DNA of 64,000 nucleotides from Acidisarcina polymorpha (GTDB lineage Bacteria > Acidobacteriota > Terriglobia > Terriglobales > Acidobacteriaceae), in the NCBI RefSeq assembly GCF_003330725.1, contig NZ_CP030840.1, positions 5,270,001-5,334,000 on the forward strand, written 5' to 3'. The position numbers and the translations under genes were made by a program. How positions within the stretch are numbered: the stretch's first letter is position 1; each line of letters starts with the position of its first letter. The notes beneath the pieces are model-generated. The model was not told the origin of the DNA, ran no database searches, and worked only from the letters and a program-made list of their open reading frames with translations. Below are positions 1-8,907 of this stretch, piece after piece.

Positions 1-205
1 CCATCCAAAGTACAAGCGCGTCATGAAGACCAACAAGAAGTTTTACGCGCACGACGAGCAGAACTCAGCCCGGGTTGGCGATATGGTCCGGATTCGAGAG
101 ACCCGCCCGTTGAGCAAGTTGAAGCGTTGGCAGTTGGAAGAGATTGTTCGGCGTTCCGCGCTGGCCCAGGCCGAAGATGCGGCCGCTGCGGCAAAGTTGG
201 CTTAG
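1..205 (+). CDS. rpsQ: 30S ribosomal protein S17, 3' part only
   Basis: Partial gene running off the left edge. The open frame is already in phase at base 2 (HPKYKRVMK...) and ends at TAG 203-205, so the Met at 23 is internal. The visible residues match the S17 OB-fold C-terminal half: [10 protein letters not shown], then [19 protein letters not shown]17 is a primary 16S rRNA-binding protein. The C-terminus carries an extra Ala-rich tail ([11 protein letters not shown]). It heads a same-strand ribosomal cluster, and its order before rplN is the canonical one. Confidence 0.95.
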   Translation, partial: HPKYKRVMKTNKKFYAHDEQNSARVGDMVRIRETRPLSKLKRWQLEEIVRRSALAQAEDAAAAAKLA

Positions 206-277
206 CGATCGTTGCGGTAGGGTATAGGTTTCTGCGGTAACGCTGGCCAATAAGACCGGCGGTAGAGGGAGACGAAG

Positions 278-649
278 ATGGCAGTACAGATGAGGACCAT
301 GCTCGCGGTAGCCGATAACTCCGGCGCACGCAAGCTGCAAGTAATCCTTCCGCTGGGTGGGTCAAGCGGCAAGAAGGCCGGTCTTGGCGATGTAGTCACG
401 GCGGCGGTGAAGGAAGCCTCTCCCGACGGGCAGGTCAAGAAGGGCAAAGTGGTGAAGGCCGTCATCGTCCGGACCCACAAAGAATATCGCCGCCGGGACG
501 GGACCTACATCCGCTTCGACGAGAATGCCGCGGTGCTGATCAACGATGCCGGCGAGCCGGTAGGCACCCGCGTCTTCGGACCGGTGGCCCGTGAGCTCCG
601 CGAAAAGAAGTTTTTGAAGATTGTTTCGCTCGCGCCGGAAGTCATCTAG
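278..649 (+). CDS. rplN: 50S ribosomal protein L14
   Basis: 123 residues, the usual L14 length. The N-terminus [17 protein letters not shown] and the segment [20 protein letters not shown] are L14 hallmarks. L14 binds 23S rRNA and helps form an intersubunit bridge. An AGGGAG Shine-Dalgarno sits at about 264-269 before ATG 278. The last codons (APEVI, TAG) are duplicated just downstream at 652-670, so a second in-frame TAG follows the true stop by 21 nt. Confidence 0.97.
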   Translation: MAVQMRTMLAVADNSGARKLQVILPLGGSSGKKAGLGDVVTAAVKEASPDGQVKKGKVVKAVIVRTHKEYRRRDGTYIRFDENAAVLINDAGEPVGTRVFGPVARELREKKFLKIVSLAPEVI

Positions 650-670
650 GCCGCGCCGCAAGTGATCTAG
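631..670 (+). repeat. Tandem duplication of the rplN 3' end including the stop codon
   Basis: Copy 1 at 631-649 (CGCGCCGGAAGTCATCTAG) and copy 2 at 652-670 (CGCGCCGCAAGTGATCTAG) match at 17 of 19 positions with a 21-nt period. Because 21 is a multiple of three, copy 2 places a second TAG in the rplN frame. Confidence 0.85.
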
Positions 671-717
671 CTTCGACGGATCCCGCTCTAGCAGCGGACC
701 AGAGTAAAGGAAGAGTG

Positions 718-1053
718 ATGCCGAGTTTGAATATACAGCGCAATGATCGGGTCCAGGTGATCGCAGGCAGCGACCGGGGGAAGCAGGGCCGTGTCCTGCG
801 CGTCATTCCGGACAGCAACAAGGTGTTGGTCGAGCACGTTCACATCGTGAAGAAGAACGTTCGCCCGAATCCTCAGAAGAACATCAAAGGCGGCATCGCC
901 GAGCAGGAGGCGGCTGTCCACGTCTCAAACGTTATGTTGATTTGCCCTAACTGCGGGCCGTCGCGAGTTGGACACAAGTTCGAGGGCGACAAGAAGGTTC
1001 GGGTCTGCAAGAAGTGCGATCAGGTCATTGAGACCAAGGGCAAAAAGAAGTAG
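718..1053 (+). CDS. rplX: 50S ribosomal protein L24
   Basis: About 111 residues. The N-terminal KOW segment (RVQVIAGSDRGKQGRVLRV) is diagnostic; L24 is an assembly-initiating 23S rRNA-binding protein. The C-terminal half has two CxxC pairs (CPNC and CKKC), suggesting a zinc-binding form of L24. GTG 715 directly precedes ATG 718; ATG 718 is preferred because AAGGA lies at a good distance upstream. About 68 nt separate it from rplN. Confidence 0.96.
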   Translation: MPSLNIQRNDRVQVIAGSDRGKQGRVLRVIPDSNKVLVEHVHIVKKNVRPNPQKNIKGGIAEQEAAVHVSNVMLICPNCGPSRVGHKFEGDKKVRVCKKCDQVIETKGKKK

Positions 1054-1079
1054 GCCTGGCGCGGTCGCGAATAGGCGGC

Positions 1080-1119
1080 CTTGAGCACTCGACGTAGGGC
1101 TTGAGCACTTGACGTAATA
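1080..1119 (+). repeat. 20-nt tandem duplication in the rplX-rplE spacer
   Basis: CTTGAGCACTCGACGTAGGG (1080-1099) is followed by CTTGAGCACTTGACGTAATA (1100-1119). The first 17 positions match at 16. It lies in a 137-nt spacer, long for the interior of a ribosomal operon. Confidence 0.8.
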
Positions 1120-1190
1120 GATGAATGCTTCACGCAACGGTAAAGGGCGAGTTCGGCCGAATCCGAGACCGTGAGAATGGAAGAGACAAG

Positions 1191-1739
1191 ATGGCAGCGA
1201 GATTGAAAGAGAAGTATTTGAAGGAACTCAAGCCAGCGCTCCAGAAGGAGCTTGGTTTGGACAACCCCATGGCGGTGCCAAGACTCGAGAAGATCGTCGT
1301 CAATATGGGGCTTGGAGAGGCCACCCAGAACGCCAAGATGCTGGATCCGTTGGTGAACGACCTTGCACTGATTACCGGACAAAAGCCAGTAACCACCCGG
1401 GCGAAGAAGTCAATCGCCGCCTTCAAGCTGCGCGAAGGGATGCCGATCGGCGCTATGGTCACCTTGCGCGGAGACACGATGTACGAGTTTCTCGATCGCC
1501 TGGTTTCTGTGGCTCTGCCCCGCGTCAGAGATTTCAAGGGCGTCTCGACCAAGAGCTTCGATGGCCGAGGAAACTACACGATCGGCGTGCGGGACCAGCT
1601 GATCTTCGCCGAGATCGATTACTCCAAGGTGGATAAATTGAAGGGGATGAATATCACGATTGTGACCTCCGCCCCCGATGATAACTCGGCACGCGCCCTG
1701 CTACGGCAATTCGGCATTCCCTTTAGGGCGGCTGCGTAG
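1191..1739 (+). CDS. rplE: 50S ribosomal protein L5
   Basis: 182 residues from ATG 1191, close to the usual length of about 180. An upstream in-frame start at 1125 would add 22 residues unlike L5 and is rejected; GGAAGAG precedes ATG 1191. Family segments: [15 protein letters not shown] near the N-terminus, the [21 protein letters not shown] region, and [22 protein letters not shown]5 contacts 5S rRNA in the central protuberance. It lies between rplX and rpsN in standard order. Confidence 0.97.
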   Translation: MAARLKEKYLKELKPALQKELGLDNPMAVPRLEKIVVNMGLGEATQNAKMLDPLVNDLALITGQKPVTTRAKKSIAAFKLREGMPIGAMVTLRGDTMYEFLDRLVSVALPRVRDFKGVSTKSFDGRGNYTIGVRDQLIFAEIDYSKVDKLKGMNITIVTSAPDDNSARALLRQFGIPFRAAA

Positions 1740-1812
1740 CCAAAGCGTTTTACCGGGGCTACGTCGTATTTTGAACTAGGCGGAAACGCTGCAACTTTAG
1801 TTAAGAGGAAGC

Positions 1813-1998
1813 ATGTCAACTACAGCGAAGAGGGTGAAGGACGCTCGTAAACCCAAGTTTTCATCGCGCCAGCATAACCGCTGCAAGCTTTGCGGCCGGC
1901 CGCGCGCATATATGCGCAAATTTGGATTGTGCCGCCTGTGCTTCCGGCAGCTGGCCTTGCGCGGCGATATTCCAGGCGTGACCAAGTCGTCCTGGTAG
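1813..1998 (+). CDS. rpsN: 30S ribosomal protein S14, zinc-binding type Z
   Basis: 61 residues, the length of the short zinc (C+) form rather than the roughly 100-residue form. Two CxxC pairs are visible (CKLC and CRLC) flanking [11 protein letters not shown], and the C-terminus [11 protein letters not shown] is characteristic. It binds 16S rRNA in the head of the small subunit. An AAGAGGAAG ribosome-binding site precedes ATG 1813. Confidence 0.97.
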   Translation: MSTTAKRVKDARKPKFSSRQHNRCKLCGRPRAYMRKFGLCRLCFRQLALRGDIPGVTKSSW

Positions 1999-2114
1999 TG
2001 GTATCAGCGGTCCTGTATTAGGCGCCGCGGTTTGCACCATAGCGGTGCCAAAGACATTCCTGCTGGTTCTCCGTGCAAGCGAGCGCGGAGCGAACGAGGG
2101 ATGAAGGAGAGACG

Positions 2115-2513
2115 ATGAGTTTGACCGATCCAGTAGCAGATTTTCTGACCCGCATTCGCAACTCGATACGCGCCCGTCACCAGAAGCTCGATGTTCCCGC
2201 CTCGAAGCTCAAGACGGAGATAGCTCGCATCCTTAAAGAGGAGGGCTATATCGCCAACTACAAAGCAGCCGAGGAAGACGGACGGGCAGTACTTCGGGTC
2301 TATCTGAAGTATGGCGCGAACAACGAAGCAGCAATCCGCGATCTTGCCCGGGTCTCGCGTCCCGGATGCCGCGTCTATGTGGGCCGGGATGAGATTAAGC
2401 GTGTCCAAGGTGGTCTCGGAATCAGCATCATGACCACCCCGCGTGGCGTGATGACCGGCAGGCAGGCAAGGCGCGAGCGCGTAGGCGGCGAGATCCTCTG
2501 CGAAGTCTGGTGA
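2115..2513 (+). CDS. rpsH: 30S ribosomal protein S8
   Basis: 132 residues from ATG 2115 (MSLTDPVADFLTRIRNS), the normal S8 length. The open frame extends upstream to 2073, but the extra 14 residues are not S8-like, and AAGGAGA precedes ATG 2115. The C-terminal signature GLGISIMTTPRGVMTGRQARRERVGGEILCEVW is clear in parts. S8 is a primary 16S rRNA binder; in E. coli it represses its own operon near rplE, but no matching site was identified here. A 143-nt spacer follows. Confidence 0.96.
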   Translation: MSLTDPVADFLTRIRNSIRARHQKLDVPASKLKTEIARILKEEGYIANYKAAEEDGRAVLRVYLKYGANNEAAIRDLARVSRPGCRVYVGRDEIKRVQGGLGISIMTTPRGVMTGRQARRERVGGEILCEVW

Positions 2514-2656
2514 GGACTAGCCGTCCAGGCGCACCGGCCTTCGGCGCAGTTGTTACTTAGTTTGGGATTGACGTGGCGGATAGCCACGGGCTGCAGTGGA
2601 ACGAAGAGGTTGAAGCAAACGACCTCCGGGACTCGCAAGCCATGAAGGATTGAACT

Positions 2657-3196
2657 ATGTCGCGTATAGGAAAGAAGCCGATTCCGTTGCCTGCCGGTGT
2701 CAAGTACGCCGTGCACGGAAACCTGATTGTGGTAGAAGGGCCGAAGGGCAAGGTCGAACAGCCTATTCCGATGGGCATCAAGCTCGAGACGAAAGATGGT
2801 TTCGTTTTGGCATCTCGGGATAACGATTCGCAGGCGGCCATTCACGGTCTGACCCGGGCTCTGGTATCGAACGCCATCGAAGGCGTGACCAAAGGCTGGT
2901 CGAAGGACCTCGACATCGTTGGGATTGGCTATCGTGTCGAGTTAAAGGGTAAGAACACCGTCGTCTTTACGCTCGGCTACTCGCATCCGATTGAGTTTGT
3001 TTTGCCGACCGGCATTACCGCCGTCATCGATCCGAAGCAGACCCGCATCACGGTAAGCGGCATAGATCGGCAGAAGGTCGGCCAGGTCGCGGCTGACATG
3101 CGTTCGCTGCGCAAGCCCGATCCTTACAAGAATAAGGGCGTGCGCTATGCCGACGAAAAGCTGAAGAAGAAGGTTGGCAAGACCGGTGCGAAGTAA
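2657..3196 (+). CDS. rplF: 50S ribosomal protein L6
   Basis: 179 residues starting [15 protein letters not shown], a strong L6 signature. Two alpha/beta repeats are visible, the second ending in the C-terminal [16 protein letters not shown] motif that contacts 23S rRNA near the sarcin-ricin loop. It is followed by rplR after 82 nt. Confidence 0.98.
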   Translation: MSRIGKKPIPLPAGVKYAVHGNLIVVEGPKGKVEQPIPMGIKLETKDGFVLASRDNDSQAAIHGLTRALVSNAIEGVTKGWSKDLDIVGIGYRVELKGKNTVVFTLGYSHPIEFVLPTGITAVIDPKQTRITVSGIDRQKVGQVAADMRSLRKPDPYKNKGVRYADEKLKKKVGKTGAK

Positions 3197-3278
3197 GTAA
3201 GCGCCTGAGTCTAGGATTACCAGGCTAGACCGAACGGTGCCGTAGGGCGGCTCCGCTTTTAGGAAGGAAGACAAGAGA

Positions 3279-3635
3279 ATGATTCCGCAGAGAAAAAGAA
3301 ATGCGATCCGGCAGCGTGTGCACGACCGCATCCGGGCAAAGTTGGAGGGGACGACAGAACGTCCCCGACTGAACGTCTATCGGTCATTGAACCATATCTA
3401 TGTGCAGGTCATCGATGACTCTCAGGGTGTAACCCTGGTTTCGGCATCGACGGTGCAGGCCAAGATCAAGACCGGCGGCAATGTCGCGGCTGCCAAGGAA
3501 GTCGGCAAGCTGGTCGCTGAGCGGGCGCAGGAGAAGGGCATTAAGAAGGTCGTCTTTGATCGGGGCGGCTACTTATATCATGGTCGAATCAAGGCGCTGG
3601 CCGATGCGGCCCGAGAGTCGGGATTAGAGTTTTAG
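3279..3635 (+). CDS. rplR: 50S ribosomal protein L18
   Basis: 118 residues. The segments [33 protein letters not shown] and [28 protein letters not shown] are typical of L18, which binds 5S rRNA. AGGAAGGAAGAC provides the ribosome-binding site. rpsE follows after 49 nt. Confidence 0.97.
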   Translation: MIPQRKRNAIRQRVHDRIRAKLEGTTERPRLNVYRSLNHIYVQVIDDSQGVTLVSASTVQAKIKTGGNVAAAKEVGKLVAERAQEKGIKKVVFDRGGYLYHGRIKALADAARESGLEF

Positions 3636-3684
3636 TTATCGGGTTCGGCGCGGCGGGTGCCGGCCAGAAGGAATCAGGAAGCGA

Positions 3685-4194
3685 ATGGCAATGCTTAAGA
3701 AAAAATTGGATGCCGGGCAATATAACCTGAAGGACCAGGTTGTCGCCATCAATCGTGTGACCAAGGTGGTCAAGGGCGGCAAAAATATGTCGTTCGCCGC
3801 GCTGGTCGTGATCGGCGATCCGTCGGCAGGGGTCGTCGGCTATGGATCCGGCAAGGCGAAGGAGGTCCCGCAGGCGATCCGCAAGGGTATCGAATCGGCG
3901 AAGAAGAACCTCCATCATGTCAACCTGACCGAGTCGACCATTCCCCACCAGGTGCTCGGACGCTATGGTTCAGGACAAGTGCTGTTGAAGCCGGCTCCCG
4001 ATGGTACCGGTGTGATCGCGGGCGGCGCGGTCCGCGCCGTGATGACCTCGGCAGGCGTACAAAACGTACTTACCAAGAGCCTGGGGAGCGCCAATCCGCA
4101 TAACGTGATCAAGGCGACCTTTGATGCCCTGATTCAGCTGCGCAATAAAGCCGATGTGGCGGCGATGCGCGGCAAGACAGTTGAGGAGCTATAG
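3685..4194 (+). CDS. rpsE: 30S ribosomal protein S5
   Basis: 169 residues. The N-terminal double-stranded-RNA-binding fold contains [18 protein letters not shown] and [17 protein letters not shown]; the C-terminal domain contains [20 protein letters not shown]5 contributes to decoding accuracy at the mRNA entry site. rpmD follows after only 2 nt, so the two are probably translationally coupled. Confidence 0.98.
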   Translation: MAMLKKKLDAGQYNLKDQVVAINRVTKVVKGGKNMSFAALVVIGDPSAGVVGYGSGKAKEVPQAIRKGIESAKKNLHHVNLTESTIPHQVLGRYGSGQVLLKPAPDGTGVIAGGAVRAVMTSAGVQNVLTKSLGSANPHNVIKATFDALIQLRNKADVAAMRGKTVEEL

Positions 4195-4196
4195 TC

Positions 4197-4391
4197 ATGG
4201 CAGAGACGCCAGCAAAGGCAATGCTGAAGATCCAATATTTCCGTTCGATGATCTGCACTCCGGTTAAACACAAGAGTGTCGTCAAGGGGCTCGGATTTAC
4301 CAGGCTGAACCAGATCGTCGAGCGCGAAGATACCCCCTCGGTGCGCGGTATGGTTAAAAGGATCCCGCACCTTGTCCGGATAGTAGAATAG
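4197..4391 (+). CDS. rpmD: 50S ribosomal protein L30
   Basis: 64 residues, the usual short bacterial L30. The core KIQYFRSMICTPVKHKSVVKGLGFTRLNQIVEREDTPSVRGMVKRIPHLV pattern is recognised in sections. It begins 2 nt after the rpsE stop. A 117-nt spacer precedes rplO. Confidence 0.95.
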   Translation: MAETPAKAMLKIQYFRSMICTPVKHKSVVKGLGFTRLNQIVEREDTPSVRGMVKRIPHLVRIVE

Positions 4392-4508
4392 GACTATCTG
4401 TAAGCAGTCAGTAAGTGAGCTAGCCAGCAAGTTCGCGGCAGAAGAGTGCCGCCAAAATCAAGCGAGTCGGTTGGATGAAAAGCCAGCCGGCGTTGAGCGA
4501 GGAATACA

Positions 4509-4976
4509 ATGCCGACAAATCTGTCGAATTTAAGAGCGCCGAAGAAGGCGAACAGTAATAAGAAACGCGTGGGCCGCGGTATGGGTTCGGGCATGGGCAA
4601 GACCTCTTCACGCGGACATAAGGGACAGCGTTCGCGTTCCGGTTCGCGTATGATGCGGGGCTTTGAAGGCGGCCAGATGCCGCTTCACCGCCGTCTGCCT
4701 AAGCGTGGATTCACCAATATCTTCCGCACCGAATATACGGTTCTGAACCTTGACCGCATCGCCGAACTCGGCGAGCCCGAATTGACTGTCGAGAAGCTGG
4801 TTCAACATGGACTGCTGAAAAAGCGCAGTGAGCTGATCAAAGTCTTGGCGACCGGCGAATTGACTGCCGCCATTACCGTCTACGCGCACAAGTTTTCGAA
4901 GGCCGCGCAAGAGAAGATCGAGAAAGCCGGCGGTAAAGCCGTACTGATCGGTGAGATCGAAGTCTCGCCTGCTTAG
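4509..4976 (+). CDS. rplO: 50S ribosomal protein L15
   Basis: 155 residues. The Gly/Arg-rich N-terminus (RVGRGMGSGMGKTSSRGHKGQRSR) and FEGGQMPLHRRLPKRGF are diagnostic. The extended N-terminal tail penetrates 23S rRNA. It is followed after 51 nt by secY, the conserved end of the spc operon. Confidence 0.97.
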   Translation: MPTNLSNLRAPKKANSNKKRVGRGMGSGMGKTSSRGHKGQRSRSGSRMMRGFEGGQMPLHRRLPKRGFTNIFRTEYTVLNLDRIAELGEPELTVEKLVQHGLLKKRSELIKVLATGELTAAITVYAHKFSKAAQEKIEKAGGKAVLIGEIEVSPA

Positions 4977-5027
4977 TGGCCAAAGAGGTCCGGGGAAGTT
5001 CAAGATCGTAGCTGGAAGTGCCGATTT

Positions 5028-6425
5028 ATGTTTGAGAAAATCGCAAATATCTTTAAGATCCCCGACCTCCGCAAACGGGTGTTATTCACCCTCGGGTTGC
5101 TGGCGGTTTACCGGCTAGGCAGCTTCATTTCAACTCCAGGGGTGAACCCGCAGGTGCTGGCGCAGTTCTTCAACCAGCAGGGCGGCAGCGCACTCGGGCT
5201 GGTGGACATGTTCAGCGGCGGCAACTTGCGCCGCCTGACCGTTTTTGCCCTCGGCATTATGCCGTACATCACCGCGTCGATCATCTTCCAGTTGCTGACG
5301 GTCGTCTATGAACCCCTGGCCAAGTTGCAGAAGGAAGGTGAGCTCGGGCGCCGCAAAATCACGCAGTGGACGCGTTATACCACCGTCATCCTGGCGATCT
5401 TCCAGTCCTTCGCCATTGCCGTTGCCCTGAACCGCGGTTCGGGCGGAGTTCCATTTGTCATCAATCCAGGCGCCGGTTTTATTTTGATGACAGTGCTGAC
5501 TCTCACCACCGGCACGGCATTCATTATGTGGCTAGGCGAGCAGATCACCGACCGGGGCATCGGCAACGGCATGAGCCTGCTGATCTTTGCTGGCATTGTG
5601 GTCGGTCTACCGCGCGGGATTGCGGATCTGGTCGAGAAAGCGCGTACTCAGGCATTCGGACCATTCACCGTGCCCGCCTTGATCTTGCTGGTCGCTGCGA
5701 TGGTGGCGATCGTGGCCTTCATTGTCTTTGTCGAGCGTAGCGAGCGCCGCATCCCGGTGCAGTACGCCAAGCGCATCGTAGGCCGCCGGTTGATGGGTGG
5801 CCAGTCGACCCACCTGCCGCTGAAGGTCAACTCTGGCGGCGTGATGCCAGTCATCTTCGCCGCCTCCGTTCTCTCCGCGCCCCTGCTCTTTGCGAACGTT
5901 GGCTTTGTTCGCAACAGCGGCTTTCTCACGAGGGTATTCGATGCGCTGCATCCGGGCGAGCCCTGGTATGAGCTGATCTACATCGGCGCAATCATTTTCT
6001 TTGCCTATTTCTATATTTCGATTGTCTTTCGCCCCGACGACATTGCTGACAACATGCGGAAGTACGGGGGATTCATTCCGGGCATCCGTCCCGGGAAGCG
6101 CACCTCCGACTTCATCAACGACGTGTTGACCCGCATCACCCTCGTCGGCGCAATTTACCTCATCATCATCTCCCTTGTCCCCCAGATCCTGATCAGCGGA
6201 ATTCACCTGAATGATCTGTGGTTGATCGGGCCGTTCTTTGAGCGATTGCCAACCTGGGTCACGCACGGGCTCAACCTGAACTTCTATTTTGGAGGTACAT
6301 CTCTGCTTATCGTGGTAGGCGTAGCCATGGATACAGCAAACCAGGTCGAGTCGCAATTGATCATGCGGCACTACGAAGGCTTTTCTCCGAAAAGTGGGCG
6401 GATACGCGGAAGGCGGGCGTGGTAG
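5028..6425 (+). CDS. secY: Preprotein translocase subunit SecY
   Basis: 465 residues with the ten-helix pattern of SecY, the channel subunit of the SecYEG translocon in the inner membrane. Recognisable segments: VLFTLGLLAVYRLGSFI (TM1), the plug region, GIMPYITASIIFQLL, GEQITDRGIGNGMSLLIFAG, and the cytoplasmic loop RRIPVQYAKR. The C-terminus (YEGFSPKSGRIRGRRAW) is basic. Its TAG stop is followed with no gap by the GTG start of adk, indicating coupling. Confidence 0.98.
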   Translation: MFEKIANIFKIPDLRKRVLFTLGLLAVYRLGSFISTPGVNPQVLAQFFNQQGGSALGLVDMFSGGNLRRLTVFALGIMPYITASIIFQLLTVVYEPLAKLQKEGELGRRKITQWTRYTTVILAIFQSFAIAVALNRGSGGVPFVINPGAGFILMTVLTLTTGTAFIMWLGEQITDRGIGNGMSLLIFAGIVVGLPRGIADLVEKARTQAFGPFTVPALILLVAAMVAIVAFIVFVERSERRIPVQYAKRIVGRRLMGGQSTHLPLKVNSGGVMPVIFAASVLSAPLLFANVGFVRNSGFLTRVFDALHPGEPWYELIYIGAIIFFAYFYISIVFRPDDIADNMRKYGGFIPGIRPGKRTSDFINDVLTRITLVGAIYLIIISLVPQILISGIHLNDLWLIGPFFERLPTWVTHGLNLNFYFGGTSLLIVVGVAMDTANQVESQLIMRHYEGFSPKSGRIRGRRAW

Positions 6426-7145
6426 GTGGATACGCAGCTCACCGAAAGTGCGGTTGCGACCGCGTCCGGGACACCCTTTGTTCCCGGCCCCATCCTGCTG
6501 GTTGGACCTCCTGGAGTCGGTAAAGGGACCCAGGCCAAGGTCATCATGAGCGCCTGGCATGTTCCGCAGATCTCAACCGGCGACCTGCTCCGCGGCAACG
6601 TAAGCGCTGGAACGGAACTCGGTCTGCTGGCGAAGCAGGTCATGGGTCGAGGCGAGTTGGTCTCAGACGATCTGGTGAACCGGATGGTCGCCGTTCGTCT
6701 CCGCGAGCCTGACTGCGTTCAAGGTTTTGTCCTCGACGGTTTCCCCCGCACCATCGGGCAGGCCGCGTGGCTGGATACCTTTCTCGAGCGCGAGTGCCAT
6801 ACGCTGCCGGTGGTTGCCATTCAGTTGAAAGTCGATTACACTCATTTAGTGCGTCGAGTTACCGGTCGGCGCAATTGTCCAACCTGCGGAAGTATCTACA
6901 ACGTCTACTTGCAGCCGCCGAAGACTGACGAGCTTTGCGATTTGGACGGCACTCCGCTGCAGCGGCGCTCAGACGACACCGAAGAAGTTTTCGCGGAGCG
7001 TCTTCGTAGTTACGAGGCGCAGACTGAACCGGTCGTTGCCCATTACCGCGCAATGAACCGGCTTGCTGATTTGGATGGAGATCAACCGGTAGATGCCGTG
7101 ACTGCCGGAGTCCTAGCCGCAGTGAAGCGGTTAAGGGGCCGATAG
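6426..7145 (+). CDS. adk: Adenylate kinase (zinc-LID form)
   Basis: 239 residues; converts ATP + AMP to 2 ADP. The P-loop GPPGVGKGTQAK lies near residues 23-34, followed by the AMP-binding STGDLLR and the FVLDGFPRT segment. The LID carries CPTC and CDLD, a Cys3-Asp zinc site seen in long adenylate kinases. GTG 6426 abuts the secY stop; the N-terminus carries about 20 extra residues before the core, so a later start is possible, but no better ATG is present. The position after secY is conserved in many bacteria. Confidence 0.95.
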   Translation: MDTQLTESAVATASGTPFVPGPILLVGPPGVGKGTQAKVIMSAWHVPQISTGDLLRGNVSAGTELGLLAKQVMGRGELVSDDLVNRMVAVRLREPDCVQGFVLDGFPRTIGQAAWLDTFLERECHTLPVVAIQLKVDYTHLVRRVTGRRNCPTCGSIYNVYLQPPKTDELCDLDGTPLQRRSDDTEEVFAERLRSYEAQTEPVVAHYRAMNRLADLDGDQPVDAVTAGVLAAVKRLRGR

Positions 7146-7148
7146 AGC

Positions 7149-7901
7149 ATGGCGATCATGATTAAAACGCTGCAGGAGATCGAGAAGATGCGCCGCAGCG
7201 GCGCGGTGGTTCGTGAGGTTCTGGATACGGTGCGCGGCGCGGTCAGGGCCGGTGCTACCACCCTGGATCTGGAAAAGGCAGCTGAGGCAAAGATTAAGGA
7301 ACTGGGCGCGGTCGCTGCTTTTAAGGGCTATCGCGGTTATCCCTGCGTTCTCTGCACTTCGCTGAATGAAGAGGTCGTCCACGGTATCCCGTCAAAAAAC
7401 CGGGTTCTGCGCGACGGAGACATTGTTTCAATCGATTGCGGCGTGGTCGTGGATGGATACTACGGTGACTCGGCAATCACAGTTGCTGTCGGCGAGCATG
7501 TCACTCCAGAGGTCAAGCGGCTGCTGGATGTGACCAAGGCGTCGCTTGAGAGTGCGATCGCGATCGTGAAGCCGGGAGCGACCCTTGGTGACATCGGTGC
7601 TGCCGTGCAGGAAGTTGTCGAGGCGGACGGCTTCAGCGTCGTCCGGGATTTTGTGGGCCATGGTATTGGCACCCACATGCACGAAGACCCGCAGGTTCCG
7701 AACTATGGGCGGCGGGGCCAGGGTACCAAGCTTCGTCAAGGAATGGTGCTGGCGATCGAGCCGATGGTCAATATTGGCGGGCCAGGCGTCCAGGTTTTGA
7801 AGGACGGTTGGACGGCAGTGACCGAGGATGGAAGTTTGAGCGCCCATTTTGAGCACACGGTGGCCGTGACTCAGCAGGGTGCAATGGTGTTGACGCAGTA
7901 G
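7149..7901 (+). CDS. map: Type I methionine aminopeptidase
   Basis: 250 residues; removes the initiator Met from nascent proteins. The pita-bread fold metal ligands are visible in order: Asp in SIDCGVVVDGYYGDSA (two Asp), His in GHGIGTHMHEDP, Glu in LAIEPMVN and Glu in HFEHTV. It starts 3 nt after adk; ATG 7149 (MAIMIKT) is used, ATG 7158 is an alternative. The secY-adk-map-infA order is standard. Confidence 0.97.
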   Translation: MAIMIKTLQEIEKMRRSGAVVREVLDTVRGAVRAGATTLDLEKAAEAKIKELGAVAAFKGYRGYPCVLCTSLNEEVVHGIPSKNRVLRDGDIVSIDCGVVVDGYYGDSAITVAVGEHVTPEVKRLLDVTKASLESAIAIVKPGATLGDIGAAVQEVVEADGFSVVRDFVGHGIGTHMHEDPQVPNYGRRGQGTKLRQGMVLAIEPMVNIGGPGVQVLKDGWTAVTEDGSLSAHFEHTVAVTQQGAMVLTQ

Positions 7902-7950
7902 GTCGGGAGCCTTGCCTGCCGGATGAGCGCGGGCGGAAACAGGATAAGGT

Positions 7951-8169
7951 TTGTCGAAGGAAGATGCAATTGAAGTCATGGCGGTGGTCGTTGAAACCCT
8001 GCCGAATGCGATGTTCAAGGTGGAGCTCGAGAACAAGCACCAGGTGTTGGCGCATGTCTCTGGCAGGATGAGAAAAAACTTCATCCGTATCCTACCGGGC
8101 GACCGGGTGGCCATCGAGTTGAGTCCGTATGACCTAAATCGCGGACGGATCGTTTATCGCTATAAGTGA
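7951..8169 (+). CDS. infA: Translation initiation factor IF-1 (TTG start)
   Basis: 72 residues, the exact usual IF-1 length; an OB fold that binds the A site of the 30S subunit. The sequence [20 protein letters not shown]...[22 protein letters not shown] is typical. The only start giving full length is TTG 7951, preceded by AGGATAAGG at 7941-7949. An ATG at 7978 would delete the first nine conserved residues. Confidence 0.95.
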   Translation: MSKEDAIEVMAVVVETLPNAMFKVELENKHQVLAHVSGRMRKNFIRILPGDRVAIELSPYDLNRGRIVYRYK

Positions 8170-8189
8170 GTTGCAGGTCAGGAGCAGTA

Positions 8190-8303
8190 ATGAAGGTTCG
8201 TGCATCGGTAAAGAAGATTTGTGATAAGTGCAAGGTCATTCACCGCCGCGGGGTGGTTCGTGTGATTTGCGAGAATGCCAAGCACAAACAGCGCCAGGGC
8301 TAA
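8190..8303 (+). CDS. rpmJ: 50S ribosomal protein L36 (zinc form)
   Basis: A 37-residue gene, the normal L36 length. Translation begins [20 protein letters not shown] and ends [11 protein letters not shown]. The zinc ligands C-x2-C, C and H are all present, so this is the C+ form. CAGGAGCAGT gives a ribosome-binding site. It lies 20 nt after infA, as in many spc/alpha operons. Confidence 0.96.
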   Translation: MKVRASVKKICDKCKVIHRRGVVRVICENAKHKQRQG

Positions 8304-8521
8304 TCTCCGGCGCCTCGTTTGTTGATGGTTCAACCAGGTGGGTCGAGCCGGAACGGCTGAAAGTAGCTGTCCGGCAGGGGCTAGTTAGCCGAAGTCAGGC
8401 TTGCGAAGAACCCCGACGCCTTCGAGAGAAGGCGGCGATCCACGAATCCGCCATTCCGAAGTCGGAAGGGCAATCCTCCTCGGCAGCAAGCTACCGGGGA
8501 GACATAGAAGAGGGTTAAGGT
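8304..8521 (+). other. 218-nt leader between rpmJ and rpsM
   Basis: No credible gene was found; the open frame crossing it (8228-8518) overlaps rpmJ and resembles nothing. Small hairpins can be drawn, for example GTTGA/TCAAC around 8321-8334. In E. coli S4 represses the alpha operon through an RNA structure before rpsM, so this leader is the place to look for an analogue. That last point is inference only. Confidence 0.4.
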
Positions 8522-8905
8522 ATGGCACGTGTTGCTGGAGTCGATCTGCCGCGTAATAAACAAGCGCGCATCGCACTCACTTACATTTTCGGGATTGGCA
8601 ATCCTCGCGCCCTCCGCATCCTGACCGCTGCGAACGTTGATCCGTTCAAGAAGGTCCAGGATCTGGGTGAGGATGAGGTCAATCGCATCCGCCAGATTAT
8701 CGAGGAAGAAGGCCAGGTCGAGGGCGACCTGCGCAAAGATATCTCGATGAACATCAAGCGGCTCATCGACATTCAGTCGTACCGTGGTCTTCGTCACCGC
8801 CGGAACTTGCCGACTCGTGGACAGCGCTCGCATACCAATGCGCGCACTCGCAAGGGTCCACGTAAGGGCACCATTACTGGCAAGAAGAAAGTGACGGGTA
8901 AATAA
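8522..8905 (+). CDS. rpsM: 30S ribosomal protein S13
   Basis: 127 residues. It starts [26 protein letters not shown], and contains [29 protein letters not shown], both S13 hallmarks. S13 lies in the head of the small subunit and forms bridges to the large subunit. It is the first gene of the alpha operon proper and is followed after 2 nt by rpsK. Confidence 0.98.
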   Translation: MARVAGVDLPRNKQARIALTYIFGIGNPRALRILTAANVDPFKKVQDLGEDEVNRIRQIIEEEGQVEGDLRKDISMNIKRLIDIQSYRGLRHRRNLPTRGQRSHTNARTRKGPRKGTITGKKKVTGK

Positions 8906-8907
8906 CC

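Noticed and set aside
5607-6560. 317-residue antisense open frame opposite secY and adk
   Set aside because: secY and adk are unambiguous on the plus strand; the antisense product shows no recognised motif.
8228-8518. Open frame between rpmJ and rpsM
   Set aside because: It overlaps rpmJ in another frame and has no recognisable sequence; rpmJ itself is certain.
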